Shown here one piece after another: positions 42,486 through 50,849 of a stretch of DNA of 64,000 nucleotides. Location: positions 1 to 64,000 of the forward strand of contig JAETQH010000018.1 of assembly GCA_021770785.1 (NCBI GenBank). Direction: 5' to 3'. This DNA is from Lachnospiraceae bacterium (GTDB lineage: Bacteria; Bacillota; Clostridia; Lachnospirales; Lachnospiraceae). The position numbers and the translations under genes are program-made. Below the pieces are notes generated by a model that worked only from the letters and a program-made list of their open reading frames with translations, searched no databases and was not told the origin of the DNA. The first letter of the stretch is position 1. Every line of letters starts with the position of its first letter.

Positions 42486-44501
42486 TTACACCCAGTTCTG
42501 GCTCTTCCCTTTTTTCACCTTATATTCCGGCCTTGCCTCCCTGGTCCGGTAAATCACCGCCGTATCCTTAAGCTCCCCGGCTCTCACCTCCAGATGATTC
42601 TCTGTCTCTAGCGGCACCCTGAAATGAAAAGCGTGTTCCCCCCGCTTCGTTCCCACAAGCTTTCCGTTGTTGTAGAGAGACACTTCCTTCTGATTGGAGT
42701 ACACTGTAACCTTTGACCTTTTCTCCCTGCGGTACACATAGCGTTTTCCGGAGAGATGAACAAAGGGCTCTTCGCTCCACCATGCCTTGTAAATGTAAAA
42801 GCTGTCTTTTTTTATGCGTCTGTCAAAGGTTACAAGCCCCTTGTGGTTCATGCCCGGCTCACCACCCTGATTTCTGGCATCCGCCGCAAAATCAAACATA
42901 TTCCAGACATAGGTTGCCCACAAAAACGGATATCTTTGAAAGCATTCCAGCATGTACTCGTGATACTTCGCCTGATATTCCTCCGTATGGTCTCCTCTTC
43001 TTGGGTGGGCGCTGTGGAGATTAGGCATTCCCTCCGCCCCATACTCCGAATAACCTAAGCAACGTTTCGGATATTTCAAATGATAAAATTTGAAAAACAA
43101 ATCGTTTAAAAACAGTCCCGGCACATACCAGCCCAGATACAAATTCCACGCCACAATATCGGAAATCTTCGTCACCGGATGGAAAGGGCTGCACATGGCA
43201 TAACAGGCTAAGGTGGTAGGCCGTCCGGGGTCTTCCTTTTTCACAAACGCCTGAAGTTTCCGGTGATTGTCCAGCATATCCTTCCGGTGCTTGCCGGAAA
43301 TGGTAATCTCATTGGAGAGTCCCCAGGTCACAATGCATGGGTGATTGTAATTCTGGACAATCAGCTCCTTCATCTGGAAAAAGGTATTCTCCCGTCCCGC
43401 CGGCATATGGGCGGAGATATAAGGGATTTCTGCCCAGACCACCATGCCGTATTTGTCACACAAATCATAAAAATACTGGCTGTGCTGATAATGGGCAAGC
43501 CGGATGGTGTTCGCCCCCACCTCCCGTATCAGCTCCATGTCCTGCTCCATCTGTTCACAGGAAATGGCATTTCCGATCCCTTTCCAGTCCTGGTGCCTAG
43601 ATACGCCCCGCAGGGGATAGGACTTTCCATTGAGAAAAAATCCCTTGTCCGGCTGTACGGAAATGGTACGGATACCACATTTACATTCCACCGTATCCAA
43701 GACTTCCCCATCCTTTTTTAAAAATGCCTGTAACGTATAGAGGTACGGGTCTTTTACGCCATTCCAGAGGTGTGGGTCGGACACCTCTAAAACTGCCTGA
43801 TATCTTTCTTTTTTTGCCGGTGGGACATCCGGATTTTCCTCCTCTGCCCCGGTGTGCTGTGCATGTTTCCTTTCCTGCCATATCCCCTCTTTTTCAGCCA
43901 CGACAGCTCCTTTGGCATTAAGCAGGCGGAAAAGTGTCTGCACCAAAGCTCTGTCTGCTCCGCTGGTGCAGGCTGTCACGAAAATTTTTCCGGTGGTTCC
44001 CTCCACTTTTGTGTCCACTTTGATTCCATAACTGCCGTAATAGTCCAAATCAAAATGACTGCGGTTTACGGTCAGAATTTCCACATCCCGGTAAATGCCT
44101 CCGTAAAAGGTGAAGTCCGCTTTCTGGGGATAAACCCTGTCATTGGCACTGTTGTCCACCTCCACCCGAAGCGCATTTTTCTCCGCAAGGATGTCTGTGA
44201 TGTCCGCCCGGAAGGTGGAATACCCGTTGTCGTGGGTACAGATTTCCTTTCCGTTGACAAAAACCTTCGCACTGGCATTCACTCCGTGAAATTGCAGATA
44301 AACACATTCGTCCTCCCCATACATGGGTTTCGAGAAATTTTTCTCATAAATACAGGTTCCCCGGTAATAATCATTGCCACCGTCCTGCCCGTCCACCGCA
44401 TTCCAGGTGTGGGGCAGGTCAATGGGACGCCGTTTTCCTGACGGTCCGGTAAACATCCAGTCCCGCATTAATTTTTCTGTTCTTCTCATATTGCCCCGCA
44501 T
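42486..44501 (-). CDS. GH2 beta-galactosidase/beta-glucuronidase family enzyme
   Basis: 671 residues, no signal peptide, hence probably cytoplasmic. The sugar-binding domain begins DWMFTGPSGKRRPIDLPHTW; an Ig-like sandwich follows, then the TIM barrel from FFLNGKSYPLRGVSRHQDW. The acid/base Glu is in CIVTWGLSNEITISGK and the nucleophile Glu in LGYSEYGAEGMPN. GH2 enzymes cut beta-galactosides, glucuronides or mannosides; the substrate is not clear from sequence. It is the first gene of the GH2-GH3-transporter operon, 29 bp before GH3. The start is ambiguous: the ATG at 44501 abuts AGGGAGGA, and one at 44489 is in frame. Confidence 0.9.
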   Translation of the reverse strand: MRGNMRRTEKLMRDWMFTGPSGKRRPIDLPHTWNAVDGQDGGNDYYRGTCIYEKNFSKPMYGEDECVYLQFHGVNASAKVFVNGKEICTHDNGYSTFRADITDILAEKNALRVEVDNSANDRVYPQKADFTFYGGIYRDVEILTVNRSHFDLDYYGSYGIKVDTKVEGTTGKIFVTACTSGADRALVQTLFRLLNAKGAVVAEKEGIWQERKHAQHTGAEEENPDVPPAKKERYQAVLEVSDPHLWNGVKDPYLYTLQAFLKKDGEVLDTVECKCGIRTISVQPDKGFFLNGKSYPLRGVSRHQDWKGIGNAISCEQMEQDMELIREVGANTIRLAHYQHSQYFYDLCDKYGMVVWAEIPYISAHMPAGRENTFFQMKELIVQNYNHPCIVTWGLSNEITISGKHRKDMLDNHRKLQAFVKKEDPGRPTTLACYAMCSPFHPVTKISDIVAWNLYLGWYVPGLFLNDLFFKFYHLKYPKRCLGYSEYGAEGMPNLHSAHPRRGDHTEEYQAKYHEYMLECFQRYPFLWATYVWNMFDFAADARNQGGEPGMNHKGLVTFDRRIKKDSFYIYKAWWSEEPFVHLSGKRYVYRREKRSKVTVYSNQKEVSLYNNGKLVGTKRGEHAFHFRVPLETENHLEVRAGELKDTAVIYRTREARPEYKVKKGKSQNWV

Positions 44502-44577
44502 TCCTCCCTTCTTCTGTCTTTGTGTATGCCTGTCCTGTTTCTGTATAAATCCTACAAAAATATTTCAGACACACAAA

Positions 44578-44618
44578 AAAACTTTGTAACTCTTATATAA
44601 AAGAATTTACAAAGTTTT
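44578..44618 (-). terminator. terminator after the hipBA remnant
   Basis: Minus strand AAAACTTTGTAA and TTACAAAGTTTT form a perfect 12-bp stem with a 17-base loop, followed by TTT. It lies 56 bp past the hipA-remnant stop and upstream of the GH2 gene. Confidence 0.7.
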
Positions 44619-44673
44619 GGGTAAAAATTCAATATTTTATACATAAGTGGTCAAAAAAGTGACCTAAGTGGAC

Positions 44674-45093
44674 TTATAACCAGGCAGACAACATATGGAT
44701 TACGCATTCCTTTACCTGCTCTGTGATTTCCCGGCATCTTCTCCGTTTGATGCCCGCAGCGGTTCCCACTGCCAAAAGTTCTTTTTCCCCCGGATTCCTG
44801 CCATTTCCATCTACGGTTGTGGCGTGTTCTCCATAATAGGTGCTGCTGTAGGTCATATCATAGGCTCCCCAGGCATCCGGCAGGCTGTCCGCAAAAACAC
44901 CAAACAATCCCCCGAAATAATCCTTCTGCGGGATAAATACCTGTTTTTTCAACGGGAGGGAAAAAGGGCTAATGGAAAACCCCTGGGCTATCCACTCGTC
45001 CGTATACTCAAATGCCCCTTTCCTGTCCGCGGTCAGGGCAAGCGTCCCCACATGACGCCCCCCAAGGAAAACCTCCAGACGTTTATCTGCCAT
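44674..45093 (-). pseudogene. hipA: hipA toxin gene with in-frame internal deletion
   Basis: 139 codons. The first ~75 residues are the HipA N-terminal subdomain (LEVFLGGRHVGTLAL, SPFSLPLKKQVFIP, GGLFGVFADSLPDAWG). Then the sequence jumps straight to what is normally near the HipA C terminus (AYDMTYSSTYYGEHATTV, followed by DGNGRNPGEKELLAVG). The ~250-300-residue kinase core with its ATP site and catalytic Asp is missing, so it cannot phosphorylate glutamyl-tRNA synthetase as HipA does. The deletion near 44865 kept the frame. The start overlaps the hipB stop by 11 bp, as in intact hipBA operons. Confidence 0.8.
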
Positions 45094-45361
45094 CCCGAAC
45101 CACCTCCTCTATACTTCGATATGTCACTTCCGTAAACAGGCTTCGAATTTCCTCCGTCAAATCCAGTGCCATGGCAATCTTTGTCAAAGACAGCAGGGAA
45201 ATCTGCCCGGAAGCCTCAAACCTCTTGACGGAGCCGTAACTGACCCCGCTCATTGCACTCAGTTTTTCCTGCGAGATAGAACGGCGTTTCCGGATATTTC
45301 TCACCCGCTTCGCAAGCGCCAGATTTATCTCTTCCGCTGTTTCCCATAATAAAGCTTCCAT
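45083..45361 (-). CDS. hipB: HipB-like XRE family antitoxin/repressor
   Basis: 92 residues with an XRE helix-turn-helix: LAKRVRNIRKRRSISQEKLSAMSGVSYGSVKRFEASGQISL. The final helix EEIRSLFTEVTYRSIEEV is that of HipA-linked regulators. In intact pairs it binds HipA and represses the operon. It lies just downstream of two palindromic sites that fit autorepression. The frame is intact although its toxin partner is gutted, so it may now act only as a repressor. Confidence 0.88.
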   Translation of the reverse strand: MEALLWETAEEINLALAKRVRNIRKRRSISQEKLSAMSGVSYGSVKRFEASGQISLLSLTKIAMALDLTEEIRSLFTEVTYRSIEEVVRDGR

Positions 45362-45388
45362 TCTGCTTCCCCTACTTTCCGTTTAATA

Positions 45389-45447
45389 TAGATAATATTT
45401 TATCTATTTTTACCAATTTTATTCATTTATAGATAAAATATTGTCTA
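45389..45447. promoter_or_regulatory. twin palindromic operator upstream of hipB
   Basis: TAGATAATATTTTATCTA (45389-45406) and TAGATAAAATATTGTCTA (45430-45447) share the arms TAGATAA/TTATCTA. The second is the reverse complement of the first with one change. Centres are 41 bp, about four helical turns, apart, 40-70 bp before the hipB start. This is the pattern expected for HipB operators. Confidence 0.75.
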
Positions 45448-45551
45448 TAAATATTATAAAAATAATCCTATTCGATGTCAAGCCGCCACTCTTTTCCGGT
45501 GTGCCGGCACATTGATATTCCGATTACCAATGAAACAAGACACTGCCCACG

Positions 45552-46835
45552 TCAGCCCCCGACCGCCGGAATGGGGATTAGAATTTTCAAAGAAAAGCAG
45601 CCATCCTCCGTGCTGACATTCAAAAAGCCGTCATATTTTTTTACCAGATAACGCATGCTCTTTAAGCCAAAGCCATGGTACTTCCTGTCCCCTTTGGTGG
45701 TAACCGGAAGTTCTTCCTCATAGACCAGTTCCCCTTTTAAGGGATTGATTACGTTGATTACCAGAAAATTCTGCTGTCTGTAAATCAGCACGTCAATCTG
45801 GCGTTTTTCCGCCTGTTTAAATTTTTCTACCGCCTCAATGGCATTATCCATGGCATTTCCCAAAATAGCATACAAGTCCACCGTATGGATAAAATCCATC
45901 TGGCTGCCGTCCGCCACACAGGATACTACAATGCCCCGTTCCTTACAATAAAGGCTTTTTTCCGTGAGAATGGTGTCAAGCACCTCGTTTCCCGTCTTTA
46001 CGATTGCCTCATAAATGCGGACAGAATCCTCTATTTCCTCTAAATACCTGTCCCTTTCCTCACTGCTCACATTACGGATTGCCCGTATCTGGTGCTTTAA
46101 GTCGTGGCATTTCTGGTTAATCAGAGCAATATTTTCTCTGGCTAACTCATACTGCTCCTGCTCCTTTTTCCAGAGCAGGTTCATCACCGCTAATTCCTGC
46201 CGCATCTGGCTTTTCTTAAACAATTCATTTTGAAGATAGAGCACCACCGTCAGAAGAAGCTGCGAGAGATACAGTACCTGCCATTCTCCCGACTGCATTT
46301 CCAACCCTCCGGGGCTGACCGTTAAAATCAGGAAAACACCGAAAATCAACAAGGCGGAAATCATCTGCCTCGGTCCAATCTTTTTCGGTCCTCCCTCTGA
46401 CATCCAACGGATCACGGTAAGTGCTGCAATCAGATAACCTCCGATAAAAATCAGCAGCAGTTCAAAATAGCTTCCCAACGCCGCCTGCCAAGGTATCCGA
46501 TATCCCAATACCCCATATCCCAGCCAGAGTTCATACATCAGCTGCCACAGCAGGAATGTCCAGATAGAATCATAAACTGCCGCTGACCAGGAGATTTCCC
46601 AGCAAAGGTATAAAAAAACAATAATAAGCACAAACCCGAACAGCCAGAAAAAAATTCCTAACGGCTCCTGGTATTTTTTCATAAAAGTATTTACCATGAA
46701 AAAAAAGCAAACCATCCCCGCCACGCAGCAAAGAAAACGCAGGAGGAAACTCTCCCGGCGCTGTTTTCTACAGCCGTACAGGATTCCCCCTGCTAAAAAG
46801 GCAAGCTCACAAATCCATATATTCACCATATCCAT
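45552..46835 (-). CDS. GHKL-type sensor histidine kinase (AgrC/LytS-like)
   Basis: 427 residues. About six hydrophobic segments fill the first ~200, then a coiled helix with the phosphoacceptor His in NQKCHDLKHQIRAIRN. A GHKL ATPase domain follows with the N-box YAILGNAMDNAIEAVEKF and GFGLKSMRYLVKKYDG. This architecture accompanies LytTR response regulators. The start overlaps the regulator's stop by one base, so the two are coupled. Its place between LacI and the GH2/GH42 genes suggests control of sugar use or of the surface, but no ligand is evident. Confidence 0.9.
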   Translation of the reverse strand: MDMVNIWICELAFLAGGILYGCRKQRRESFLLRFLCCVAGMVCFFFMVNTFMKKYQEPLGIFFWLFGFVLIIVFLYLCWEISWSAAVYDSIWTFLLWQLMYELWLGYGVLGYRIPWQAALGSYFELLLIFIGGYLIAALTVIRWMSEGGPKKIGPRQMISALLIFGVFLILTVSPGGLEMQSGEWQVLYLSQLLLTVVLYLQNELFKKSQMRQELAVMNLLWKKEQEQYELARENIALINQKCHDLKHQIRAIRNVSSEERDRYLEEIEDSVRIYEAIVKTGNEVLDTILTEKSLYCKERGIVVSCVADGSQMDFIHTVDLYAILGNAMDNAIEAVEKFKQAEKRQIDVLIYRQQNFLVINVINPLKGELVYEEELPVTTKGDRKYHGFGLKSMRYLVKKYDGFLNVSTEDGCFSLKILIPIPAVGG

Positions 46836-47542
46836 CAGGACATTCCTCCCACGTACTCTGTCAAAGCCTTCAAAAACGCCGTCCGGTTGCGCCTGCTGAT
46901 TTCCAGCTCATGGCCGCCCACCACCGCCACATTTTTCCTCACCTCGGTAACGTGCATCAGATTTACCATATACCAGTGATTGCATTTCACAAAAGGGTAG
47001 GGCGCTAACATTTCCTCTGCCCCTGTCATGGTGCCCCGCATTGCATACTCTCCCTCATCCGTATGGTAATGCAAAATCCGGTTTTGCACCTCCACATAAA
47101 AAATCTGCTGGATGCCGATTTTTTTCACCCCGTCCGGCAAGGTCAGCAGTATCTGCTGCTGCGCCCTCATTCGTGCCCGCTTTAACGCCCGGGTAAGCTT
47201 CATGGAAAAAGGATAATAGGTGATGGGCTTCATGACAAAATCCAAAGCCCCCACCTCATATCCGTGGATGGCATAGGACGCCATATTGGTAATAAACACC
47301 AGCACCACATCCCCATCCATCTGCCGTATCTTCGCTGCTGCCTCCATACCGTTGACTCTCGGCATTTCAATGTCTAAAAGTATCACGTCATAAAGGGGTT
47401 CGTAATGCTCTAAAATCTCCGCCCCATCCCTGAAAACAGATATTTTAAAGGCAGTATCCTGCTCTTTCTGGTACTTTTTTAAAAATTCCTGTAACTGCCC
47501 CGCAAACACCTTTTCATCTTCCACTATCGCAATATGATACAT
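46835..47542 (-). CDS. LytTR-type response regulator
   Basis: 235 residues. The receiver domain opens MYHIAIVEDEKVFAGQL with the phosphoacceptor Asp in DVILLDIEMPRVNGME and the conserved Lys in DFVMKPITYYPF. The LytTR DNA-binding domain begins near residue 135 (LPDGVKKIGIQQIFYVEVQN) and includes YPFVKCNHWYMVNL. GGGGAGAAGG precedes the start. It lies 13 bp after lacI and is coupled to the kinase gene, so one transcript probably carries all three regulators. Confidence 0.93.
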   Translation of the reverse strand: MYHIAIVEDEKVFAGQLQEFLKKYQKEQDTAFKISVFRDGAEILEHYEPLYDVILLDIEMPRVNGMEAAAKIRQMDGDVVLVFITNMASYAIHGYEVGALDFVMKPITYYPFSMKLTRALKRARMRAQQQILLTLPDGVKKIGIQQIFYVEVQNRILHYHTDEGEYAMRGTMTGAEEMLAPYPFVKCNHWYMVNLMHVTEVRKNVAVVGGHELEISRRNRTAFLKALTEYVGGMS

Positions 47543-47555
47543 ACCTTCTCCCCTG

Positions 47556-48563
47556 CTATTTTGTAGATTCCTTCAACACCACCTCATAGGGCAGCAGCGT
47601 CCGCTCTCTCACCTCCTGCCCTTCCACTAAGTCCAGTAAGGTTCGGCAGGTCACCATTCCAATCTCCCTGGCATCAAATTTCAGCGATGTAATCGAAGGA
47701 ATATTATTCTCCAGAACCGTACTGTTATAAAAAGATGCCACCCTCACATCTGCCGGGATTTTCACATGCCGCTCCCGCAGATTCTTTAATACACGGCTGC
47801 AGATGGCATCGTCCATACACAAAATACAGTCCGCTTTCCGCTCTAACGCTTCTTCCACTGCTTTATCCACCAGTACATGATTGTCCTGGTTCAAAAAAAT
47901 GATACTCTCGTCCACCGCCTCCCCCATTTCCTGATAAGCCTCCCGAAATCCCCGCAGGCGGCTCTGGGTTACCACGTGATTTTCATCTCCGCCGATAAGC
48001 GCCACCTTTTTCATCTGCTTCATCAATATAATAGAGGTCAGCTCCTTACACGCCCCCTTATGGTTGTGGTCTATCTGAATCACCCCCGAATAAGTGGCAC
48101 TGGCGCTTCCAATGGTAACAAAGGGTACTTTTTTCTGCTGTAAAAATTCTATTTGAGCATCCTCCACAAAGGTGCGCATCAGAATCACCCCGTCCACCTT
48201 CCGGTTGGCAATAATACGCACCAGCGAAGAAATATCATTTTTTTTGCAGATGGACAGTACAATGTCATATTCCATAATTCCGGCAATCTCCTGTATCCCA
48301 AACAGGCATTCCTGAAAAAAAGTCAAATCCACCACATCATATTCTCCCGGCATCACCACACAGAGGTTATAGGTCTTTGACTGGGCTAAGCCTTTCGCAA
48401 TTACATTCGGTTTATAATCATGCTCTTCGATATAAGCAAGCACCCGCTCCCTGGTTTCCTTTCCTATCCGCCCCTTTCCTGAAATGGCACGGGAAACCGT
48501 TGTTTTAGACACTCCCAATGCCTCAGCAACATCTGCGATTGTGATATTTTTCTGCTCTTCCAT
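47556..48563 (-). CDS. LacI family transcriptional regulator
   Basis: 335 residues. The N-terminal helix-turn-helix is TIADVAEALGVSKTTVSRAI with the hinge that follows, and the C-terminal part is a periplasmic-binding-protein-like effector domain (QIDHNHKGACKELTSIIL, KKVALIGGDENHVVTQSRL). It is divergent from the GH42 gene 250 bp away, whose promoter carries a CG-centred palindrome at the transcription start. GGGAG precedes the ATG. It probably represses the GH42 gene until a sugar from a beta-galactoside is present (inference). Confidence 0.94.
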   Translation of the reverse strand: MEEQKNITIADVAEALGVSKTTVSRAISGKGRIGKETRERVLAYIEEHDYKPNVIAKGLAQSKTYNLCVVMPGEYDVVDLTFFQECLFGIQEIAGIMEYDIVLSICKKNDISSLVRIIANRKVDGVILMRTFVEDAQIEFLQQKKVPFVTIGSASATYSGVIQIDHNHKGACKELTSIILMKQMKKVALIGGDENHVVTQSRLRGFREAYQEMGEAVDESIIFLNQDNHVLVDKAVEEALERKADCILCMDDAICSRVLKNLRERHVKIPADVRVASFYNSTVLENNIPSITSLKFDAREIGMVTCRTLLDLVEGQEVRERTLLPYEVVLKESTK

Positions 48564-48714
48564 ACAAATACTCCCTCATTTCTGCAGTAGAACAACTACC
48601 TGCGCAACTACCTCTATTATTGAACAATTCTTCCAAAAAAGCAATCCCTACTTTCTATCTGTTTTCGCTAAAAAAATTTGTTCATTTCCTTAGGATACGG
48701 AACCTCAAATTCTG

Positions 48715-48763
48715 TTTACAGCTCCATGGGACAATGCTATAATAAAGGTATGCAACCGGTTGT
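48715..48763 (+). promoter_or_regulatory. GH42 promoter with LacI-type operator
   Basis: TTTACA (48715-48720), 17 bases, TATAAT (48738-48743). Immediately downstream is the palindrome CAACCGGTTG (48753-48762) inside TGCAACCGGTTGTT, a CG-centred site of LacI-family type placed over the transcription start, where binding would block initiation. Confidence 0.75.
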
Positions 48764-48812
48764 TCATTTTTCAATGACAGCTGCAACTGTTATTTTTTCA
48801 GGAGGTTTTTAC

Positions 48813-50828
48813 ATGCAGACAGATAAACTTTTTTTTGGCGCAGCATATTATTCCGAATATTTACCCTATGACCGTGTGGAAGAGGATATGGCAATGATGG
48901 AACGTGCGGGAATGAATACCATCCGCATTGCAGAATCCACCTGGAGCACCTTAGAACCCCGGGAGGGTGTGTTTGATTTCACCCACATTGACCGTATGTT
49001 AGAGGCAGCTGCCGGACATGACATTTCCGTTATCATCGGCACCCCCACCTATGCGATTCCTACCTGGCTGGTAAAAAAATATCCCGATATTCTGGCTTTC
49101 ACCGTAAACGGCCAGGAAATTTACGGGCGCAGGCAGAATATGGATATCACCCACCCCGGCTACTTAGAGCACTGCGAAAAAATGATTCGCGCCCTGATGG
49201 AACACATCAGGGATGTTCCCCATATTATCGGTTTTCAGCTGGACAATGAAACTAAAAGCTACGGCACTGCCGGACCAAGAGTGCAGGCGATGTTTGTGGA
49301 TTACTTAAAAGAGAAGTTTCCGGATATCAATGATTTCAACCACGAATTTGGTCTTGATTACTGGAGCAACCGGGTCAATGACTGGACAGACTTCCCTGAT
49401 GTAAGGGGCACCATCAACCAGAGCCTTGCAGCAGAGTTTCAAAAATTCCAACGCTCCCTGGTCACCCGTTTTTTAAGCTGGCAGTCCGATATTGTAAGAG
49501 AATACGCAAGAGCGGACCAGTTTATCACCCAGAATTTTGACTACGCCTGGATCGCTTATTCCTTCGGCTATCAGCCGGAGGTCAACCAGTATGAAGCGGC
49601 AGAATGTATGACGGTGGCAGGCGCCGATATTTACCACCCCTCCCAGGCCAATCTGACCGGGGCGGAAATTACCGTCTGCGGCAATATTTCCCGCAGCCTG
49701 AAAAAGGACAATTATCTGATTTTAGAGACGGAGGCCCAGGGCAACATTGAGTGGCTGCCTTACCCGGGTCAGCTCAGACTACAGGCCTACAGCCACATTG
49801 CCAACGGTTCTAACAGCGTGATGTACTGGCACTGGCATTCCATCCACAATGCCATCGAAAGTTACTGGAAAGGTGTGCTCTCCCACGATTTTTCCGAAAA
49901 TGAGACTTACCGGGAAGCCTGCACTATTGGGGCAGAATGGCAGCGCATCGGCTCTCGTCTAAAGAATTTAAAAAAGGAGAACCACGTTGCCGTTTTGTTA
50001 GATAACGCTTCCCTCACCGGGCTTTCCCATTTTCCTTTGCACAGCACCGGGGAAAATAGCTACAACACAGTTATGCGTTGGCTTTCCGATGCGCTTTACC
50101 GCATGAATATTGAGTTTGACATGGTTTCCTCCGCAGAGCGGGATTTTTCCGGCTACGAATGCCTGATTGTGCCTGCCCTCTACAGTGCGCCGGAAGCGCT
50201 GCTTACTGCCCTGAATACTTATGTCAGGGATGGGGGAAACCTGATTACAACCTTCCGCAGCGGTTTTTCTGATGAATATTTAAAAATTTATGCCGACACA
50301 CAGCCCCATATTCTTAAAGAATGCTTAGGAATCCACTATGACCAGTATACTTATCCGGACCATGTGGAAGTGGCGCTAGCAGAGGGTGAAAATATCCGCA
50401 GCGCAGCATCGGAATGGATGGATTTTGTCTTCTGCGATACGGCGGAAACGGTAGCGTTTTATGACCATCCGGTTTATCACCGCTATGCTGCAGTGACGAA
50501 AAATTCCTTCGGGAAGGGGACGGCACTGTATCTGGGGACGATGTTGGGTGAGAAAATGCTGGAGCGGATTTTAGGTGATTATTTCAGGGAAATTCAGCTT
50601 TCGGAGGCCGACCTTTCTGAGGGTGCGCTGCATTTTCCGGTAATCTGCAAAAAAGGGGTTAATGATTTCGGGAAAACGGTAAGGTATTATTTTAATTTTT
50701 CAGGGGATGAGCAGAGCTTTGTCTACGGGCAGGAATCCGGGACGGAATTAATTTCCGGAAAAGCCGTTTCTGGCGGGGAGAGGATTGTCTTGAAAGCCTG
50801 GGATTTGATAGTGGTGGAAAGCTTGTAG
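48813..50828 (+). CDS. GH42 beta-galactosidase
   Basis: About 671 residues, cytoplasmic. The TIM barrel starts FFGAAYYSEYLPYDRVEEDM. The acid/base Glu follows Asn in HIIGFQLDNETKSYG, and the nucleophile Glu is in YLILETEAQGNIEWLPYPGQ. The trimerisation domain (from about 400, KKENHVAVLLDNASLTGL) and a C-terminal beta domain follow. GH42 enzymes cut beta-galactosides, including arabinogalactan- or milk-derived oligosaccharides. The start at 48813 is chosen for AGGAGG 7 bases upstream; an in-frame ATG 135 bp earlier lies before the promoter. It is one of only two complete plus-strand genes and is convergent with the L,D-transpeptidase gene. Confidence 0.93.
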   Translation: MQTDKLFFGAAYYSEYLPYDRVEEDMAMMERAGMNTIRIAESTWSTLEPREGVFDFTHIDRMLEAAAGHDISVIIGTPTYAIPTWLVKKYPDILAFTVNGQEIYGRRQNMDITHPGYLEHCEKMIRALMEHIRDVPHIIGFQLDNETKSYGTAGPRVQAMFVDYLKEKFPDINDFNHEFGLDYWSNRVNDWTDFPDVRGTINQSLAAEFQKFQRSLVTRFLSWQSDIVREYARADQFITQNFDYAWIAYSFGYQPEVNQYEAAECMTVAGADIYHPSQANLTGAEITVCGNISRSLKKDNYLILETEAQGNIEWLPYPGQLRLQAYSHIANGSNSVMYWHWHSIHNAIESYWKGVLSHDFSENETYREACTIGAEWQRIGSRLKNLKKENHVAVLLDNASLTGLSHFPLHSTGENSYNTVMRWLSDALYRMNIEFDMVSSAERDFSGYECLIVPALYSAPEALLTALNTYVRDGGNLITTFRSGFSDEYLKIYADTQPHILKECLGIHYDQYTYPDHVEVALAEGENIRSAASEWMDFVFCDTAETVAFYDHPVYHRYAAVTKNSFGKGTALYLGTMLGEKMLERILGDYFREIQLSEADLSEGALHFPVICKKGVNDFGKTVRYYFNFSGDEQSFVYGQESGTELISGKAVSGGERIVLKAWDLIVVESL

Positions 50829-50849
50829 GATAGCACGGGCTTTTGGAGC

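Noticed and set aside
45500-45511. Perfect palindrome TGTGCCGGCACA
   Set aside because: It lies past the histidine-kinase stop with no promoter nearby and no T tract; too short alone to call an operator.
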